In this document: positions 39,421-48,939 of the stretch, piece by piece
Layout: each line of letters starts with the position of its first letter
Position numbering within the stretch: position 1 is the first letter of the stretch
Source: Shewanella pealeana ATCC 700345
Lineage (GTDB): Bacteria; Pseudomonadota; Gammaproteobacteria; Enterobacterales; Shewanellaceae
Reading direction: 5' to 3'
DNA: 64,000 nucleotides
Assembly (NCBI RefSeq): GCF_000018285.1
Contig: NC_009901.1
Coordinates: forward strand, 2,479,001 to 2,543,000
Program-made: the position numbers and the translations under genes
The notes under the pieces: generated by a model
Databases searched by the model: none
What the model was told of the DNA's origin: nothing
The model's input: the letters and a program-made list of their open reading frames with translations, nothing else

Positions 39421-39481
39421 GTAAGATACGAATAAAAGTTCAGTACAATTAGAGTAATCGTTAATTTAGAGATTTTTAGAT

Positions 39482-40024
39482 ATGGCAAACCCATTTCAAG
39501 AGCAGCTTCTTAAAGCTGGTTTAGTAAGTAAACAAAAAGTTCGTGACACTAAAACTCAAAAGCGTCGTGATAGAAAAGCTAAGGTCGATGATGGCTCTGA
39601 GGCGCTTAAGAAAGAGATAGCCGCGAAGAAACAAGCTCAGATTGAAAAAGACAAACAATTAAATGAGCAACGCTTTGCAGCAGCAAGCGAAAAAGGCCTA
39701 GTACGTGGACTGGTTACTGAGTTTAAAAGGTTTGCAATTTCAGCACCGAGAGATGCTGAAATTAAGTTTAACTATACCTTTGAGAATAAGATCTTTTCAT
39801 TATACGTAAATGAAAAGATTCAGGGCGAATTGCTTAATGGCCATCTAGGTATTATTCGTCATGAAGAAGTTAGTTATCTTGTGCCGCATAAGTTAGCTGA
39901 GCGGGTTAACTTACTAGTACCAGAGTGGGTAGGCTATCTTTGGTCTCAGGAAGACAGTACTGAGGTCGTTGAGGAAGATGATCCATACGCAGATTATGTT
40001 ATTCCTGATGATCTAATGTGGTAA
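39482..40024 (+). CDS. DUF2058 (YaiL-like) protein
   Basis: Protein of 180 aa. N-terminus NPFQEQLLKAGLVSKQKV and a very basic coiled region (residues about 22-75) are typical of DUF2058/YaiL, a nucleoprotein-like family of unknown function. The C-terminal part is acidic (VVEEDDPYADYVIPDD). It is a single gene with a terminator after it. Confidence 0.88.
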   Translation: MANPFQEQLLKAGLVSKQKVRDTKTQKRRDRKAKVDDGSEALKKEIAAKKQAQIEKDKQLNEQRFAAASEKGLVRGLVTEFKRFAISAPRDAEIKFNYTFENKIFSLYVNEKIQGELLNGHLGIIRHEEVSYLVPHKLAERVNLLVPEWVGYLWSQEDSTEVVEEDDPYADYVIPDDLMW

Positions 40025-40052
40025 CCACTATTCTGTTAAACAGTGACGTTTA

Positions 40053-40088
40053 AAGCCGTAATGATCAACTCATTATGGCTTTTTTTTT
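40053..40088 (+). terminator. Rho-independent terminator of the DUF2058 gene
   Basis: Stem AGCCGTAATGA / TCATTATGGCT (one G-T pair) with loop TCAAC and a run of nine Ts. Confidence 0.9.
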
Positions 40089-40234
40089 GCCTCTTCTTAA
40101 ACTAGTTTGCCTTGTTGCATGTATTTTCATACAGTAATCGTACTAGCTTATAACACCACTATATTCGTTATCGCCTATAGTCATTCCCTCGAGCCTGTCA
40201 ACAAAGTCGACTGGCAACGAAATGTCTAGTATGA

Positions 40235-41182
40235 CTATAACCAGCGCTTTAATTTGAAAAAACCAAATGTGGCTGCTGCACTGGCGAACATTAGTGCTAT
40301 GGACCATGGATAACCATAGTGCCAATGTACCTCTGGTATATTCTCAAAGTTCATACCATAGGTACTTGCTATTAATGTTGGCGGGAGAAAAACTATTGCC
40401 GTGATAGAAAAAATTTTGCTAATTTTATTCTGCTGCAAACCGGTAAAACCCATGGCGGCATCCATTAAAAAGTTGATTTTTTCAAAAATAAACTGAGTAT
40501 GTGGTATTAACGATGCAATGTCAGATAGCATATTATTAATATCTTTTGCCTCATCGTTAGTCAGTTCAATTTGGTTATCACGCAGTATGTAATTCAGCGC
40601 ACGTTGAGTATCGAGTAGGTTTAGGCGGATCTTTCCATTGGTGTCTTCCCTGTTTGTGATCAGTTTAAACACCTTATCAATATGATCTTTTTCAAATATT
40701 TCATGGCCAACATTTTCCAGAGTGCTATAGATCTCTTCAATAAGATCGGCTAGATGGTCAACTTTCATTTTGAAGAGCTGAATGAACAATTGCAGTGGTG
40801 TGATCTGTGGAGTGGGTTCTTTTTGCAGACTGGTCAATAATGAGTCTAATAATCGTTCATTATCATCTCGAATGGTGATCAATAACTGCTTTCTAAGATT
40901 AAAGTAAATATTAACTGAGCTTAGCGTCTGGCCAGACTTTTGACTAAATAAGGAGTTTACGTGTAAACCATCTTTGTTTTGGTAAAAGCGCGAAGAAGCC
41001 TCAATTTCATTTCTATCTTCCCTATCGGGCACCTCAGCGGAGGAAAAGCTGGATAACCATAACCTTTCAGCCTCAATGGGTTGATATATATCCAGCCATA
41101 ATGCTGTTTCAGGTAAAGACTCTTTAATATTGATAGTTGTAGCAGTGACTTGGTGATGTTCATAGCAATACGCAGTGATCAT
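40235..41182 (-). CDS. corA: Magnesium/divalent cation transporter CorA
   Basis: Protein of 315 aa. It has a cytosolic N-terminal domain and two C-terminal helices. The selectivity motif YGMNFENIPE sits between them, and the C-terminal basic KLKRWL is typical. It forms a pentameric inner-membrane channel for Mg2+ and related cations. Single gene, convergent with the DUF2058 gene. Confidence 0.95.
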   Translation of the reverse strand: MITAYCYEHHQVTATTINIKESLPETALWLDIYQPIEAERLWLSSFSSAEVPDREDRNEIEASSRFYQNKDGLHVNSLFSQKSGQTLSSVNIYFNLRKQLLITIRDDNERLLDSLLTSLQKEPTPQITPLQLFIQLFKMKVDHLADLIEEIYSTLENVGHEIFEKDHIDKVFKLITNREDTNGKIRLNLLDTQRALNYILRDNQIELTNDEAKDINNMLSDIASLIPHTQFIFEKINFLMDAAMGFTGLQQNKISKIFSITAIVFLPPTLIASTYGMNFENIPEVHWHYGYPWSIALMFASAAATFGFFKLKRWL

Positions 41183-41503
41183 GTTGGCCCCATAGCAAAA
41201 GAGTGATATTAGTTGAAACTGACAATTAAATATTAGTCAATGATTGCAAAGATATAGTATTAAAATTGAATGATACTTCCCTATCAGATCGCTAAAGCTT
41301 AACTCTACAGCTGCAATACAAGGTGGAAGTAACTTGCTGTAGTTATTGTGCCTAAGTAGGCAGAAGAGAAATTTTGATTGAAGGAAATAACTTAGATGCA
41401 GATGTTGGTTTTACTAAAAGATTTATCGTGAAAAGGGTGTCATTTGCAGCTACTTCTGATAGATTTGAAACAACTGTTTAAATCTATTGTTTAAGAGCCC
41501 TAT
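41183..41503. other. Divergent promoter region of corA and the acyl-CoA dehydrogenase gene
   Basis: About 320 bases, AT-rich, no ORF with coding character. No riboswitch fold or clear operator was recognised. Confidence 0.4.
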
Positions 41504-43264
41504 ATGAACCCGTATAACGCCCCGTTAGCTGAGATGCGCTTCTTACTTGAAAAAGTCTTTGATGCACCAAAAACTTGGTCTGAAATGCCTGCAATGGCAG
41601 AGACTGTTGATATGGATACTGCTGCGGCTATTTTAGATGAAGCTGACAAGATTAGCCGAGAGCTAATCCATCCTATTAACCGCAGTGGTGATGAGCAAGG
41701 TGTACGTCACGAAGCTGATAAGGTGATCACACCTGATGGTTATAAAGCAGTTTATGACCAATATGCAGAGGGTGGCTGGGTAGGTTTATGTGGCGATCCA
41801 GAATTTGGAGGCATGGGAATGCCGAAGATGCTGGGCGTGCTTGTTGATGAGATGGCATACAGCGCTTGTAATGCATTTACGCTGTACGGCTCATTAACTG
41901 CAGGTGCTGCGCTGGCTATTCATGCTCATGGCAGTGAGGAAATCAAAGAGCAGTATCTGCCTATGATGTATAGCGGTGAGTGGGCTGGAGCCATGGATAT
42001 GACTGAGCCACAAGCGGGTTCGGATCTACGTAACATCCGCACCAAGGCTGTGCCTAATGAAGATGGTAGCTACAAGATCACAGGTAGTAAGATTTTCATT
42101 ACAGGTGGCGATCATGATTTAACAGAAAATGTGATTCACTTAGTATTGGCTAAGTTACCAAACACCAACGGCATTTCATTGTTCCTAGTGCCAAAAATTA
42201 AGGTGAATGCAGATAATAGTTTAGGTGATGCTAATGGCGTGACAGTGGGTTCTATTGAACACAAGATGGGGCTTAAGGGCTCGGCAACTTGTGTAATGAA
42301 CTTCGATGATGCTGAGGGTTACCTGATTGGTAAACCGAACCGCGGTCTAGTGTGTATGTTTACCATGATGAACTATGAACGTTTAGCCATTGGTATTCAG
42401 GGGCTAGGTACTTCACAAGCAGCATATCAAATGGCGGCTGATTATGCGAAAGAGCGAGTGCAGGGCGTTGCAGCGGGTGGTTCTCCAACGGGGGCTAACT
42501 GCGATCCAATCCTAGTCCATGGCGATGTTAGACGTATGCTATTAACGATTAGAACCTTGACTGAGGCAGGGCGTGCATTATCTGTCTATACCGGTCAGCA
42601 ATTGGATTTAGCTAAGTACTCAGAGGACCCCGATGTTAAAGCTAAGGCTAGCCGCTTTATGGGACTGCTCACACCTGTTTCAAAAGCCTTCTTAAGTGAT
42701 CGCGGGCTTGACGCTGCCATCATGGCCCAGCAAGTGTTTGGTGGACATGGTTACATTCGCGAAACGGGGATCGAACAGCTAGTCCGTGATACCCGTATTG
42801 CTCAGATCTATGAAGGCACTAACGGTATTCAAGCGATTGATTTCCTCGGCCGTAAAGTCACAGGAGACAATGTAACCGCACTGTCAGAATTTATTACTGA
42901 GCAAGTGGCTAACATCAATGGATATCAACATGTTAGTGACGCAGATAAAACTCGGATACTAGGATTGTTAGAGCAACTACTCGTGGTTGCAAAACAGGTT
43001 AACGAAAACAAACTATCGCATCCAGCCCTGATTAACGCTTGTGCCGTCGATTATTTGGATGCCTTCGGTTATAGTCTTTATGGTTGCTTCTGGTTAGCAA
43101 TGGTTAATGCGGCTAATGATCACGATGATGATAATTTTAAACAGCAAAAATCGCACCTTAATCGTTTCTATTTTGACAAGTTAATAGCTAAAGCAGATTT
43201 CCATTTATCACAGGTTAGCATGGGTGATGCTTCTATCATGCAGATGGATGCCGAGCTATTCTAA
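41504..43264 (+). CDS. Acyl-CoA dehydrogenase with C-terminal extension
   Basis: Protein of 586 aa, longer than classical enzymes (about 380) because of an extra C-terminal helical domain (from about residue 465). It is FAD-dependent and oxidises acyl-CoA at C2-C3. MTEPQAGSDLRNIRTKA is the FAD/substrate signature; QQVFGGHGYIRETGIEQLVRDTRI, followed by IAQIYEGTNGIQA with the catalytic Glu, closes the main domain. Chain length is not determinable. Probably a beta-oxidation gene. Confidence 0.92.
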   Translation: MNPYNAPLAEMRFLLEKVFDAPKTWSEMPAMAETVDMDTAAAILDEADKISRELIHPINRSGDEQGVRHEADKVITPDGYKAVYDQYAEGGWVGLCGDPEFGGMGMPKMLGVLVDEMAYSACNAFTLYGSLTAGAALAIHAHGSEEIKEQYLPMMYSGEWAGAMDMTEPQAGSDLRNIRTKAVPNEDGSYKITGSKIFITGGDHDLTENVIHLVLAKLPNTNGISLFLVPKIKVNADNSLGDANGVTVGSIEHKMGLKGSATCVMNFDDAEGYLIGKPNRGLVCMFTMMNYERLAIGIQGLGTSQAAYQMAADYAKERVQGVAAGGSPTGANCDPILVHGDVRRMLLTIRTLTEAGRALSVYTGQQLDLAKYSEDPDVKAKASRFMGLLTPVSKAFLSDRGLDAAIMAQQVFGGHGYIRETGIEQLVRDTRIAQIYEGTNGIQAIDFLGRKVTGDNVTALSEFITEQVANINGYQHVSDADKTRILGLLEQLLVVAKQVNENKLSHPALINACAVDYLDAFGYSLYGCFWLAMVNAANDHDDDNFKQQKSHLNRFYFDKLIAKADFHLSQVSMGDASIMQMDAELF

Positions 43265-43290
43265 GCAGACTTTGCGATAAGCTAGTCCTG

Positions 43291-43331
43291 CAAATAAAAA
43301 CGCCACTTTTAAAGTGGCGTTTTTATTTGTT
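43291..43331. terminator. Bidirectional terminator between acyl-CoA dehydrogenase gene and dacB
   Basis: Perfect long palindrome AAAAACGCCACTT / AAGTGGCGTTTTT with loop TTAA and flanking A and T runs. It suits both convergent transcripts. Confidence 0.92.
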
Positions 43332-43376
43332 ATTAAAACTTGAAGATAATTTGGTCTAGTTTGTATGTCCGTTTAA

Positions 43377-44810
43377 CTAGGGTTGACTTTTTTGAAGCAT
43401 AGACTGTAAAAATAACACGTTAAAAGGTGCGACTTCGGTTTTTTTGACCGAAGGACTATGTCCATTTTCTAAGATCACAAACGCTTGGGTTAATTGTCCA
43501 TCTTGTTTAATAAAGCCCGCTAAATTCGCCACTCCCATCATTGAGCCTGTTTTTGCCAACACAATTCCTTTAAGAGGCAAGCTTGTGTAGCCACTACGAT
43601 AAGCTAGTGTCCCAGTTTTACCTGCGATAGGCAGTTGATCGATTAAGAAGTTAAGTTGTTTATCTTGTTTGATAAGTAGCAGTACTTGGCTAAGTTGCTG
43701 GGCGCTGAGTAGGTTATAACGAGATAAACCAGAACCATCGACGATATTGGCACTGGATAGATCGATGCCTTGATCGGTTAAGATCTGCTTCATTGCCGTG
43801 CTTCCGTTAATAAAGGAGCCCGGCACTCCGTAAATATGCTGCCCTAGACGCTTTAGCAGGCTGTCTGCGATTAAGTTATCTGATTTTAACAACATGGTAT
43901 CAGTCAGATCGGAAAGGGGCTTAGATTTGTGCTGCGCAAGCAACAATGTATTGGCAGGTCTTTTACTGGTTAGCAGTACATTGCCGTTGATACTGATCCC
44001 TAAGTTCTCCAGCATATTCGTTAGGCTATTTTGCGCATAAAGGGCTGGGTCAGAGATGGCTATCGAGAGTTTTAACGGTTTTTGGCCAGCGTAGCAACCC
44101 GATAACGCAAACTGATTATTAGAGTGACGTTGTAAGCTTAATTCGCAAAAAGGAATGTCATCGACTTTGTCGAAAACAGCAGTATTTGTGATGGAAATGG
44201 GTTCGAATTGGCTAAATGTCAATTTTGACTGATTATCGGCAAGGGTTGGTGCTAACTTGGCTTTTACACAGTTTTGATTAAGGATATAGCGGGAAACTGG
44301 CGCAGCATAACAGATCCCCAAGTCATCCCAAACCCAACCAGGTGCCTGTAGAGTCTCTTGCTGATCGCCAACTAAATAGAGATTCCCCTCGATATGTTTT
44401 AAGCCTTGTTTCTGAAGCAGCTTAAATAACTGTCTTAGATCGTTTGTTGTAAGTGTTGGATCGCCATCGAACCTGAGGAATAAATCTCCCTCAATACGAT
44501 TGTTTTTAATCCCGACAAAAGAATCTATCTGTGTTGTAAAGCTAAAGTCCCTGCCTAATGCCTTGGTTGCTGCAACGGCTGTTAACAACTTCATTGTACT
44601 AGCAGGGACAAATAGACGCTCTGCGTCCTTACGAAATCCTACATCAGCCTTTAAATCTTTGGCATTGTTATCAAGAGGGCTGACAATTATGGCTGTTTGA
44701 GAAGTCTTAGGTTCAATTATTTTGACTATGTTAGTTAAGTAATCATTAGCCAGCACTGGGGTTACAAACAGCATCAGGCTAAGAGTGGAGGCAATAACGC
44801 GTTTATGCAA
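43377..44810 (-). CDS. dacB: D-Ala-D-Ala carboxypeptidase/endopeptidase (PBP4)
   Basis: Protein of 477 aa of the PBP4 (peptidase S13) family. A signal peptide (VIASTLSLMLFVTPVLA) sends it to the periplasm. It trims or opens peptidoglycan cross-links. The nucleophile motif is Ser71-T-M-Lys74 (PASTMKLL), the SxN motif is KSDNLIAD, and the third motif is AGKTGTLAYR. An unusual tandem repeat lies in its upstream region (44872-44967). Confidence 0.95.
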   Translation of the reverse strand: MHKRVIASTLSLMLFVTPVLANDYLTNIVKIIEPKTSQTAIIVSPLDNNAKDLKADVGFRKDAERLFVPASTMKLLTAVAATKALGRDFSFTTQIDSFVGIKNNRIEGDLFLRFDGDPTLTTNDLRQLFKLLQKQGLKHIEGNLYLVGDQQETLQAPGWVWDDLGICYAAPVSRYILNQNCVKAKLAPTLADNQSKLTFSQFEPISITNTAVFDKVDDIPFCELSLQRHSNNQFALSGCYAGQKPLKLSIAISDPALYAQNSLTNMLENLGISINGNVLLTSKRPANTLLLAQHKSKPLSDLTDTMLLKSDNLIADSLLKRLGQHIYGVPGSFINGSTAMKQILTDQGIDLSSANIVDGSGLSRYNLLSAQQLSQVLLLIKQDKQLNFLIDQLPIAGKTGTLAYRSGYTSLPLKGIVLAKTGSMMGVANLAGFIKQDGQLTQAFVILENGHSPSVKKTEVAPFNVLFLQSMLQKSQP

Positions 44811-44871
44811 AAGTGAGCCCTTGTTCTATGTGTAAAGATATGTGTGGCCAGCAAATAAAGAGAGCTGAACG

Positions 44872-44967
44872 AGCAAACTCAATCAACAAGCTTAATTAGC
44901 AAAACTCAATCGGCAAAACTCAATCGGCAAAACTCAATTGGCAAACTCAATTGGCAAAACTCAATCG
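44872..44967. repeat. 14-bp tandem repeat upstream of dacB
   Basis: Five head-to-tail units from 44899 to 44967 with the consensus GCAAAACTCAATCG; unit three has TTG at the end and unit four has lost one A. A degenerate copy starts at 44872. Non-coding. Copy number could vary between strains by slippage. Confidence 0.85.
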
Positions 44968-44993
44968 GCAACTAAGTGAGCCAATACTGAGCA

Positions 44994-45170
44994 TTAGTCT
45001 GGGCTATTGAGATCGTCTTTCTCCATCAGGCGATACAGCCTAAAAGTGACAAATAAAACCAGTCCAAAAAATAGCGGTAATACTAAAATCCCCAACTGGG
45101 CTTTAAAGTGAAATATACTCCATGCGCCTAGCAGCACGACCATTAGGGTTACCAGTGTCTTAATATTCAT
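44994..45170 (-). CDS. Small two-helix membrane protein
   Basis: Protein of 58 aa from the ATG at 45170 (a TTG four codons upstream is possible). There are two hydrophobic segments (TLVTLMVVLLGAWSIF and LGILVLPLFFGLVLFVTF) with a basic-then-acidic tail (YRLMEKDDLNSPD). It is not assigned to a family. The balanced membrane pattern and a GGA upstream support a real gene. It reads toward dacB. Confidence 0.55.
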   Translation of the reverse strand: MNIKTLVTLMVVLLGAWSIFHFKAQLGILVLPLFFGLVLFVTFRLYRLMEKDDLNSPD

Positions 45171-45423
45171 CAAGTTGTCCAAAGCGTAATAACTAGCACC
45201 ATATTAGCAAAAGCGTGTCCATTTATCAGTGACGCTTTTGGCAAACTAAGCCTGTTTAAATATAAAAATTGATATAGATAGAGTCAGCATTTTCTGACTA
45301 CTATTTTGGCGAACAGCGCAAGAACCCAGCTAAAACTGGCTCTAGAGAGGGTTATTAACAGAAAAACCTTGCTCAAAGAGACTTAAATCGGTAATTTCTA
45401 TGCCCTTATCTAGGAGGATCTTT

Positions 45424-45756
45424 ATGCCACATATAAGAGTTAGCGGAATACCTGAAGCGGCAGTTGCCACACTGAGTATCGACCTACTCAAGGCATTAGC
45501 CGATATCTGTCAGGCAAAACCAGAGTCTTTCATTCTCGATTGGATAAATAGCAATAGTTATCGTGATGGCGATCAGATCAAAGATATTGCTCAAGTCGAG
45601 GTGTTATGGTTTCCAAAAGATCCCGAAACACACCATCGTGCACAAACGGTTATCCGTGAAGCCTTACTAAAGGTTTATCCGGGGCTAAAACATGTGATTG
45701 TCATGTTTAGAGAGCTTGAACCGAGCACTTATTATAAAGATGGTCAGCACTATTAA
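45424..45756 (+). CDS. DUF1904 protein (tautomerase-like fold)
   Basis: Protein of 110 aa from the ATG at 45424, which has a perfect AGGAGG upstream. MPHIRVSGIPEAAVATLS fits the DUF1904 family, related in fold to the MIF/4-oxalocrotonate tautomerase group. As in those, a proline follows the start Met. Activity is unknown. It ends 10 bases before pssA. Confidence 0.82.
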   Translation: MPHIRVSGIPEAAVATLSIDLLKALADICQAKPESFILDWINSNSYRDGDQIKDIAQVEVLWFPKDPETHHRAQTVIREALLKVYPGLKHVIVMFRELEPSTYYKDGQHY

Positions 45757-45766
45757 GGAGAGAGCC

Positions 45767-47080
45767 TTGCTGAGTAAGCTAGGTGGCATACCGCTACAAC
45801 CAGATTCGCTTTCATGGCTATTAACGCCTAAAGCGTTAAAAGCTGAATTGTTATCTCGAATTGCAACTGCAACGCATTCTATCTATATCGCAGCACTCTA
45901 TTTAGAAGATGACGAAGCAGGTAGAGAAATTATTGCCGCTTTGATAGCGGCGAAAAACCAGAACCCTCAACTCGATGTCAAAGTGCTTGTTGATTTTCAT
46001 CGTGCCCGTCGTGGTCTTATTGGCCATAAAGGTGACAGTGGCAATTACTTTATGTATCGCAAGGTCATTGAGGCTGCAGAGCACCCTATCGATATTTTAG
46101 GGGTACCGGTTAAGTCCCGTGAGTTTATGGGCGTGCTGCACCTTAAGGGCTTCATTATTGATGACACTGTTATCTTTAGTGGCGCAAGCTTAAATAACAT
46201 CTATCTTCACCAAGATGATAAGTATCGTTTTGACCGTTATCATGTGATTGAATCTGCAGAGCTTGCTCGCAGTATGCGTGAAATGATCCAAACTTATTTG
46301 GTTAATGATGTTGCAGTTAGCTCTTTGACTCAGCCTAAAGAAACCGAGCAGCTGCCAACCAAAGCAGAGGTTAGCAGCCTCAAGCATCGCTTATCAAAAG
46401 CTGAGTATAAATATACTGAGACTCGAATTGGCAATCGCGTTACGCCGTTAGTGGGTCTTGGGCGTAAGAAAAACAAGTTAAACAGGGTGATTGTAGCAAT
46501 GGTAGAGGAGTCTCAAAACTCACTCTTTATTTGCACTCCCTATTTTAATCCGCCCTATATCTTAGTTCGAGCATTAGCTAAGCATCTGCGTAATGGTAAG
46601 AAGATAGATATCGTTGTGGGTGATAAAACCTCAAACGATTTTTACATTCCACCAGAGGAAGAGTTCTCTACCATTGGCGCACTGCCTTATATGTATGAGC
46701 AGTCGCTTAGAAAATTTGCAAAACGCCAGCAATGGGCGATTGAGAATGGTCAGTTAAACATTCATCTATGGAAAGATGGCCGTAACAGCTTCCATTTAAA
46801 AGGGATCAGCGCCGACAGTAATCGCCATATGATCACTGGCAGCAATCTAAACCCAAGAGCTTGGGCGTTAGATTTGGAAAATGGCTTATTATTGCAAGAC
46901 GATAATGAATGCTGGAAAGAGAAGTTTGAGCAAGAACAAGCGCACATTCTTGAACATACTGAGCGTCTGTTTCATTATAGCCAGATTGAAACGCTAAATA
47001 ATTATCCTGCGCCAGTGCGTAAGATCATGAAGCGAATTAAGCGTTTGAAAGCAGATTTTCTGTTAAGACGTATACTTTAA
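45767..47080 (+). CDS. pssA: Phosphatidylserine synthase PssA
   Basis: Protein of 437 aa with a TTG start at 45767 after AAGGAGAG; the resulting N-terminus (M)LSKLGG resembles E. coli PssA (MLSKF). It makes phosphatidylserine from CDP-diacylglycerol and serine, leading to phosphatidylethanolamine. As a phospholipase-D-type enzyme it has two HKD motifs, HLKGFIIDD and HLKGISADSN. It is linked to the DUF1904 gene. Confidence 0.95.
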   Translation: MLSKLGGIPLQPDSLSWLLTPKALKAELLSRIATATHSIYIAALYLEDDEAGREIIAALIAAKNQNPQLDVKVLVDFHRARRGLIGHKGDSGNYFMYRKVIEAAEHPIDILGVPVKSREFMGVLHLKGFIIDDTVIFSGASLNNIYLHQDDKYRFDRYHVIESAELARSMREMIQTYLVNDVAVSSLTQPKETEQLPTKAEVSSLKHRLSKAEYKYTETRIGNRVTPLVGLGRKKNKLNRVIVAMVEESQNSLFICTPYFNPPYILVRALAKHLRNGKKIDIVVGDKTSNDFYIPPEEEFSTIGALPYMYEQSLRKFAKRQQWAIENGQLNIHLWKDGRNSFHLKGISADSNRHMITGSNLNPRAWALDLENGLLLQDDNECWKEKFEQEQAHILEHTERLFHYSQIETLNNYPAPVRKIMKRIKRLKADFLLRRIL

Positions 47081-47102
47081 GTATGTCGATTGACTAACGA
47101 TT

Positions 47103-47131
47103 AAAAGCCTGCCGATGAGTAGGCTTTTTCT
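47103..47131 (+). terminator. Rho-independent terminator of pssA
   Basis: Stem AAAAGCCT / AGGCTTTT with a ten-base loop and a T-rich tail. Confidence 0.85.
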
Positions 47132-47194
47132 TTTTAAAACTTATCCACTCAGATAGTTATAATTTCACATAGACACTATTAGGTTTTAGCTAAA

Positions 47195-47956
47195 ATGACT
47201 TTGCCAAAGCATGCGATTCATCGCCTGTATGAATACAGAAAAGCGATCTCTTCTCGGCCTTTTACCGCTAGAGGCAAGAATGTTATACGCTGCCAATCTT
47301 GCCTGTTAGCAGAAAAGCTCTGCACCTGCCGTTATCGCAAGCAAGTCGATAGTGAGCTGGCTTTTATGCTCATCATGTATGATGACGAGGTGTTAAAACC
47401 GAGTAATAGTGGTCGCTTGATCGCCGATATTATTCCAGACACCCATGCATTTATTTGGTGTCGTAGTCAGCCTAACCGTAAAATGCTTGAGATAATCAAT
47501 GATCCAAGCTATCAGCCTTATGTTATTTTCCCGTCGGAATATGCCGTTGAGGGGCAGGCTGTGGTTGAGCGTGTTGAGCCATCTATGTTGGCACCAGGCA
47601 AGAAGCCACTGCTTATTTTGCTTGATGGAAGCTGGCGTGAAGCGATTAAAATGTTTAGAAAGAGTGAGTATCTGCATCAATTTCCACTTTTTTCATTCTC
47701 ACCTGAATCAACCGCATCCTATGCACTTAGAAAAGGGGCGCGTGATTTCCAACTTGGCACAGCAGAGGTAGCTTCATTAGCCTTGTCAGCGGCGGGTGAA
47801 GTACAAAATGCTGCGGTGCTAGAGTCCTGGTTTGCGTTCTTTGTCGAGTCTTCCTTACACGGTCGTAGCCGTAATAAACGTGAAGAGTCGGCTTTATCCC
47901 AGCTTAAGCAAGAATACTTCGATGCCTATCAAAAGGTTTCTAATAACAAGAACTAG
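47195..47956 (+). CDS. DTW-domain tRNA aminocarboxypropyltransferase (TapT-like)
   Basis: Protein of 253 aa of the DTW family. TapT/YfiP makes acp3U at position 47 of tRNAs with SAM. The N-terminal cysteine cluster CQSCLLAEKLCTC and the DTW-type motif LLDGSWREAIKM are seen, as well as LRKGARDFQLGTAEVASLAL. The assignment to TapT rather than another DTW paralogue is likely but not proven. Confidence 0.88.
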   Translation: MTLPKHAIHRLYEYRKAISSRPFTARGKNVIRCQSCLLAEKLCTCRYRKQVDSELAFMLIMYDDEVLKPSNSGRLIADIIPDTHAFIWCRSQPNRKMLEIINDPSYQPYVIFPSEYAVEGQAVVERVEPSMLAPGKKPLLILLDGSWREAIKMFRKSEYLHQFPLFSFSPESTASYALRKGARDFQLGTAEVASLALSAAGEVQNAAVLESWFAFFVESSLHGRSRNKREESALSQLKQEYFDAYQKVSNNKN

Positions 47957-48075
47957 GAACAGAAGAGTTTACAATCGGAAAAAGAAGAAATAGATAATCT
48001 AGTAAATCAAGACGTTGAATCTGTTGTTATATACGTTATGCTTAATGTTCGATAGCAGATAGGTAAGGGCAATGG

Positions 48076-48315
48076 ATGGCTTTAAGTAAGGTTTTGGTTT
48101 ATTTAAGTTTGATTTGCTCGTTTAGGTCTGTGTTTTTTGTTTTATTAGCCTTATGCTCTGCTTCTACAATGCCGGCCAATACCTTAGATACGGCTAACAG
48201 TGAACTCTTGGCCAAAAGCCGTTATAGCGCAGGGCTAGTTTGCCAAGACAAAGGTTGGGAGTTCTGCGCCCGCTGGGCTCAATTTAGGCGCAGCCCAAGT
48301 AGTCGTATCGCATAA
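48076..48315 (+). CDS. Small secreted protein of unknown function
   Basis: Protein of 79 aa. A hydrophobic N-terminus (FFVLLALCSASTMPA) looks like a signal peptide; the mature part has two Cys (LVCQDKGWEFCARW). AGGTAAGGG lies before the ATG. It is convergent with the two-component operon. I do not recognise it. Confidence 0.5.
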   Translation: MALSKVLVYLSLICSFRSVFFVLLALCSASTMPANTLDTANSELLAKSRYSAGLVCQDKGWEFCARWAQFRRSPSSRIA

Positions 48316-48339
48316 GTGACTTATTAAGGAGTGAACCGA

Positions 48340-48939
48340 CTATTCGGTACTCTTACCCATCAAAAAAGCCAATTCGGCAACGTTACTGACCTGCATTTTT
48401 TGCATCACTTTCTGACGGTGTAATTCTAGAGTTCGCTGTGCAATATTAAGCTCGGCAGCAATCACTTTATTGAGCTTACCCTCTAGTACCTTTTCCATCA
48501 CTTCATGCTCTCTAGGAGTCAGTGCTTCAAGCTTATCGCTTAGCGCTTCACGTGCTAGTTTACGCTGCATGTTAAGCTTTGTTTGGGTTTTGGCCTGCTC
48601 AAGTAGCACGACAAGCTTGTCACCATCTACGGGCTTTTCAAGAAAGTCTAAAGCCCCTCTTTGAATCGCTTGTACCGCCATAGCAATATTGCCATGGCCA
48701 CTCAACATGATCACAGCGATAGGACTTTGAGCCTTAGTGAGGAGTGACAGTAGCGCGCTACCATCCATACCTGGCATCTGTACATCTAAGACTGCAATGC
48801 CTTCATTGTGAAGATTGACTTGATTTAAGAAACTGTCGGCGGACAGGAATCCTTGGGGTTGGAAGCCAAGCCCATTTAACATCCAAGTCAAAGAGTCTAA
48901 TACCGCTTGATCGTCGTCGACTAGATATAAGTTACACAA
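48340..48939 (-). CDS. FixJ/TtrR-type response regulator
   Basis: Protein of 199 aa. The N-terminal receiver has the phospho-accepting Asp in AVLDVQMPGMDG (about residue 52) and the switch Lys in FLEKPVDG. The C-terminal LuxR/FixJ helix-turn-helix includes LTPREHEVMEKVLEGKLNK. It overlaps the kinase gene by 8 bases, so they are translationally coupled. By similarity in layout it is closest to TtrR. Confidence 0.92.
   Translation of the reverse strand: MCNLYLVDDDQAVLDSLTWMLNGLGFQPQGFLSADSFLNQVNLHNEGIAVLDVQMPGMDGSALLSLLTKAQSPIAVIMLSGHGNIAMAVQAIQRGALDFLEKPVDGDKLVVLLEQAKTQTKLNMQRKLAREALSDKLEALTPREHEVMEKVLEGKLNKVIAAELNIAQRTLELHRQKVMQKMQVSNVAELAFLMGKSTE

Noticed and set aside
44872..44967. CRISPR array
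   Set aside because: Units are 14 bp and directly abutting, without spacers; no cas genes in the window.
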